A DNA stretch of 64,000 nucleotides from positions 248,001 through 312,000 of the forward strand of contig NZ_JAQZSJ010000002.1 of assembly GCF_029360585.1 (NCBI RefSeq), written 5' to 3'. A program made the position numbers and the translations under genes. Under the pieces are notes generated by a model. It searched no databases, had not been told where the DNA came from, and worked only from the letters and a program-made list of their open reading frames with translations. Below are positions 62,503 through 64,000 of this stretch, in pieces. How positions within the stretch are numbered: the first letter of the stretch is position 1; every line of letters starts with the position of its first letter. Origin of the DNA: Cohnella caldifontis. GTDB lineage: Bacteria > Bacillota > Bacilli > Paenibacillales > Paenibacillaceae.

Positions 62503-64000
62503 TTAACGGGGCGCCCGGATCCATTGTTCCATGTCGTCGTTTCTCATCGGTTTCCCGTAGTAGTACCCTTGCATGACGTAACATCCCAGCTGCGTCAGGT
62601 AGTCGATATGCTCTTGGTTTTCGACCCCCTCGGCGATGACGTCCAAATGCAGGTTTTCCGCCATCAGCACGATGGCTTGAAGGATGGCCCGCTTGCTCGG
62701 GGTGTCCAGATCCTGGGTGAAGAGACGATCCAGCTTCAGCGTGTCGAGGGGCAGACGATCCAATAAACCGATGGAAGAATAGCCCGTGCCGAAATCGTCC
62801 ATCGAAATCCGCACGCCCAGGTCCCGCAGAAACCGAAGCTGCCGAACGGTCTCCTGGATATCGTACAGAACCATGGACTCCGTGATTTCCAGCTCCAGAA
62901 AACGGGGCGCCAACGCAACGTCCCGCAGGATGCCGGGAATCCACTCCATCAAATGGTCCGTTTGGAGCAGCTTGGCGGACAAATTCACCGATACCGGCTG
63001 CACGATTCCCCGTTCGTGCCACTCCTTGCATTGCCGGCACGCCTCCTCGATGGTCCATTTCGTCATCGGAACGATCAGCCCCGTCTCTTCCGCAACCGGA
63101 ATGAACTCCTGGGGGGAGACGAGGCCCAGCCGCGGATGCTCCCAGCGGATCAAAGCCTCGAACCCGTGCAAGTCGTTCCTCCTCACGTTCCATTTCGGCT
63201 GATAGACGAGATAGAATTGACCGCGATCGAGGGCTTGATGCAGGTCTTTTTCGATCTCCATCTTCCGGACTTCCTTGATTCCCATTTCGTCGGTGTACAC
63301 GCAATATCGGTTTTTCCCGAGCCCTTTCGCTTTGTACATCGCGGTATCCGCTTTCCGCAGCAAGTCGGATTCCCCGAGCCGGCCGATGCTGATGCCGATG
63401 CTCCCGGTGACGTAAAGTTCGTTTCCTTCGATCCGAAAGCCCTGCTTGACGCTTTGCAAAATGTCACCGGCCAGCTGTTCGGCCTGCTCCGGACGGCACC
63501 GTTTCAAAATGAACAGGAACTCGTCCCCTCCGATCCGGAAGGCGCTCCGGTCGGCGTCGATAAACCGCCGCAGCCGATGGCCCACCTCTTGGATGAGCAA
63601 GTCGCCCACATGGTGGCCAAGCGTGTCGTTGATCGCCTTGAACTGGTCCAGATCCAGGAAAAGGACGCCGATCTCGTCTCGGCCGTGGTGCGATTCGAAG
63701 AAGCGGTTCATTTCATTGCGGTTGGGCAATCCGGTCAGGGCGTCCAAAAAAGCCATCCTCTCGAGCACGTGGCGGTCGAAGAACATCGCTCCCCAGGAGA
63801 CGAACAAGATGAGGAAAATGGTCACCGTTACCCCGTACAGGAGGAAGTAGTCCACGGCAGGCCCGTCCGGCATCTGCGCCGTGCCGTGGCCGTGAAAGCG
63901 GGCCGCTCTCATGCCGGTATAGTGCATTCCGCAGATCGCGAACCCCATGACGACGGCGGACAGCCATTTCAGCCCGCTGGAGGTTGACTGGTTCCGGAAA
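62503..64000 (-). CDS. MHYT-GGDEF-EAL signalling protein, 5' end cut by window edge
   Basis: Cyclic di-GMP turnover protein. At least 498 residues are visible; the N-terminus lies outside. The visible start has the last MHYT sensor motif (ICGMHYTGMRAARFHG) and a membrane segment (VTVTIFLILFVSWGAMFF). The GGDEF domain has FRIGGDEFLF intact. The EAL domain has FEALIRW, ELEITES, DDFGTGYSS, KLDRLF and AEGVEN. Both active sites look complete, so it may be bifunctional. Confidence 0.93.
   Translation of the reverse strand, partial: FRNQSTSSGLKWLSAVVMGFAICGMHYTGMRAARFHGHGTAQMPDGPAVDYFLLYGVTVTIFLILFVSWGAMFFDRHVLERMAFLDALTGLPNRNEMNRFFESHHGRDEIGVLFLDLDQFKAINDTLGHHVGDLLIQEVGHRLRRFIDADRSAFRIGGDEFLFILKRCRPEQAEQLAGDILQSVKQGFRIEGNELYVTGSIGISIGRLGESDLLRKADTAMYKAKGLGKNRYCVYTDEMGIKEVRKMEIEKDLHQALDRGQFYLVYQPKWNVRRNDLHGFEALIRWEHPRLGLVSPQEFIPVAEETGLIVPMTKWTIEEACRQCKEWHERGIVQPVSVNLSAKLLQTDHLMEWIPGILRDVALAPRFLELEITESMVLYDIQETVRQLRFLRDLGVRISMDDFGTGYSSIGLLDRLPLDTLKLDRLFTQDLDTPSKRAILQAIVLMAENLHLDVIAEGVENQEHIDYLTQLGCYVMQGYYYGKPMRNDDMEQWIRAPR

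Overview
The window is a high-GC stretch from an endospore-forming Firmicute, most likely a Paenibacillaceae member (Cohnella- or Paenibacillus-like). The evidence is the Bacillus-type order of the ylq/rps/smc/fab block, an alpha/beta SASP gene, ylbJ, a YheC/YheD-like coat protein, FapR control of lipid genes, DinR/LexA-type SOS boxes and a remnant of a copper-amine-oxidase-like repeat domain. Almost all housekeeping genes lie on the minus strand.

Layout. 1-7.7 kb: hslV (cut by the window edge), trmFO, topA, dprA, sucD, sucC. 8.1-9.6 kb: comM/yifB on the plus strand with a near-perfect promoter. 9.7-18.3 kb: yraN, ylqH, ylqG, rnhB, rbgA, lepB, rplS, trmD, rimM, khpA, rpsP. 18.6-27.9 kb: ffh, ylxM, an inserted marR-MFS exporter unit, ftsY, smc, rnc. 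28-35.4 kb: fatty-acid and phospholipid genes (fabF, acpP, fabG, fabD, fabH, plsX, fapR), rpmF and DUF177. 35.5-39.5 kb: tmcAL, ylbJ, coaD, rsmD. 39.9-43.5 kb: small accessory and spore genes (DUF3231, a small SOS-type gene, a DNA ligase, a SASP, small peptides). 43.5-46.0 kb: an AT-rich island of orphan immunity-type genes. 46.6-52.3 kb: a glycoside hydrolase, then a TPP-riboswitch operon (thiY, thiamine-binding protein, thiX, thiZ, TatD-like hydrolase). 52.5-58.7 kb: coat protein, FAD/Rieske oxidoreductase, YhgE/Pip protein, YmaF-like protein. 59-61.1 kb: a LexA-controlled operon with an unknown gene, a UvrX-type polymerase and a YolD-like gene. 61.1-64 kb: a TIR-like protein with a coupled small ORF, and an MHYT-GGDEF-EAL protein cut by the window end.

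The strongest unexplained signal is a set of eight intergenic repeat arrays (13.9, 18.4, 30.5, 36.75, 36.98, 46.3, 55.0 and 58.8 kb). Their sequences are largely different, but all share a spacing of 50-52 bp. The 30.5 and 55 kb arrays have an almost invariant 52-bp period and share the same hairpin module, with two alternative stems. The 18.4 and 46.3 kb loci are two copies of one element built from inverted 50-bp units. Other points of interest are the TIR/small-ORF pair, two separate SOS promoters driving uncharacterised genes, a TPP riboswitch followed by two terminators, a TatD-family hydrolase inside the thiamine-precursor transport operon, and a structured intergenic region upstream of rsmD with opposed terminators.

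All calls come from reading the sequence and remembered family features. No database search was run.
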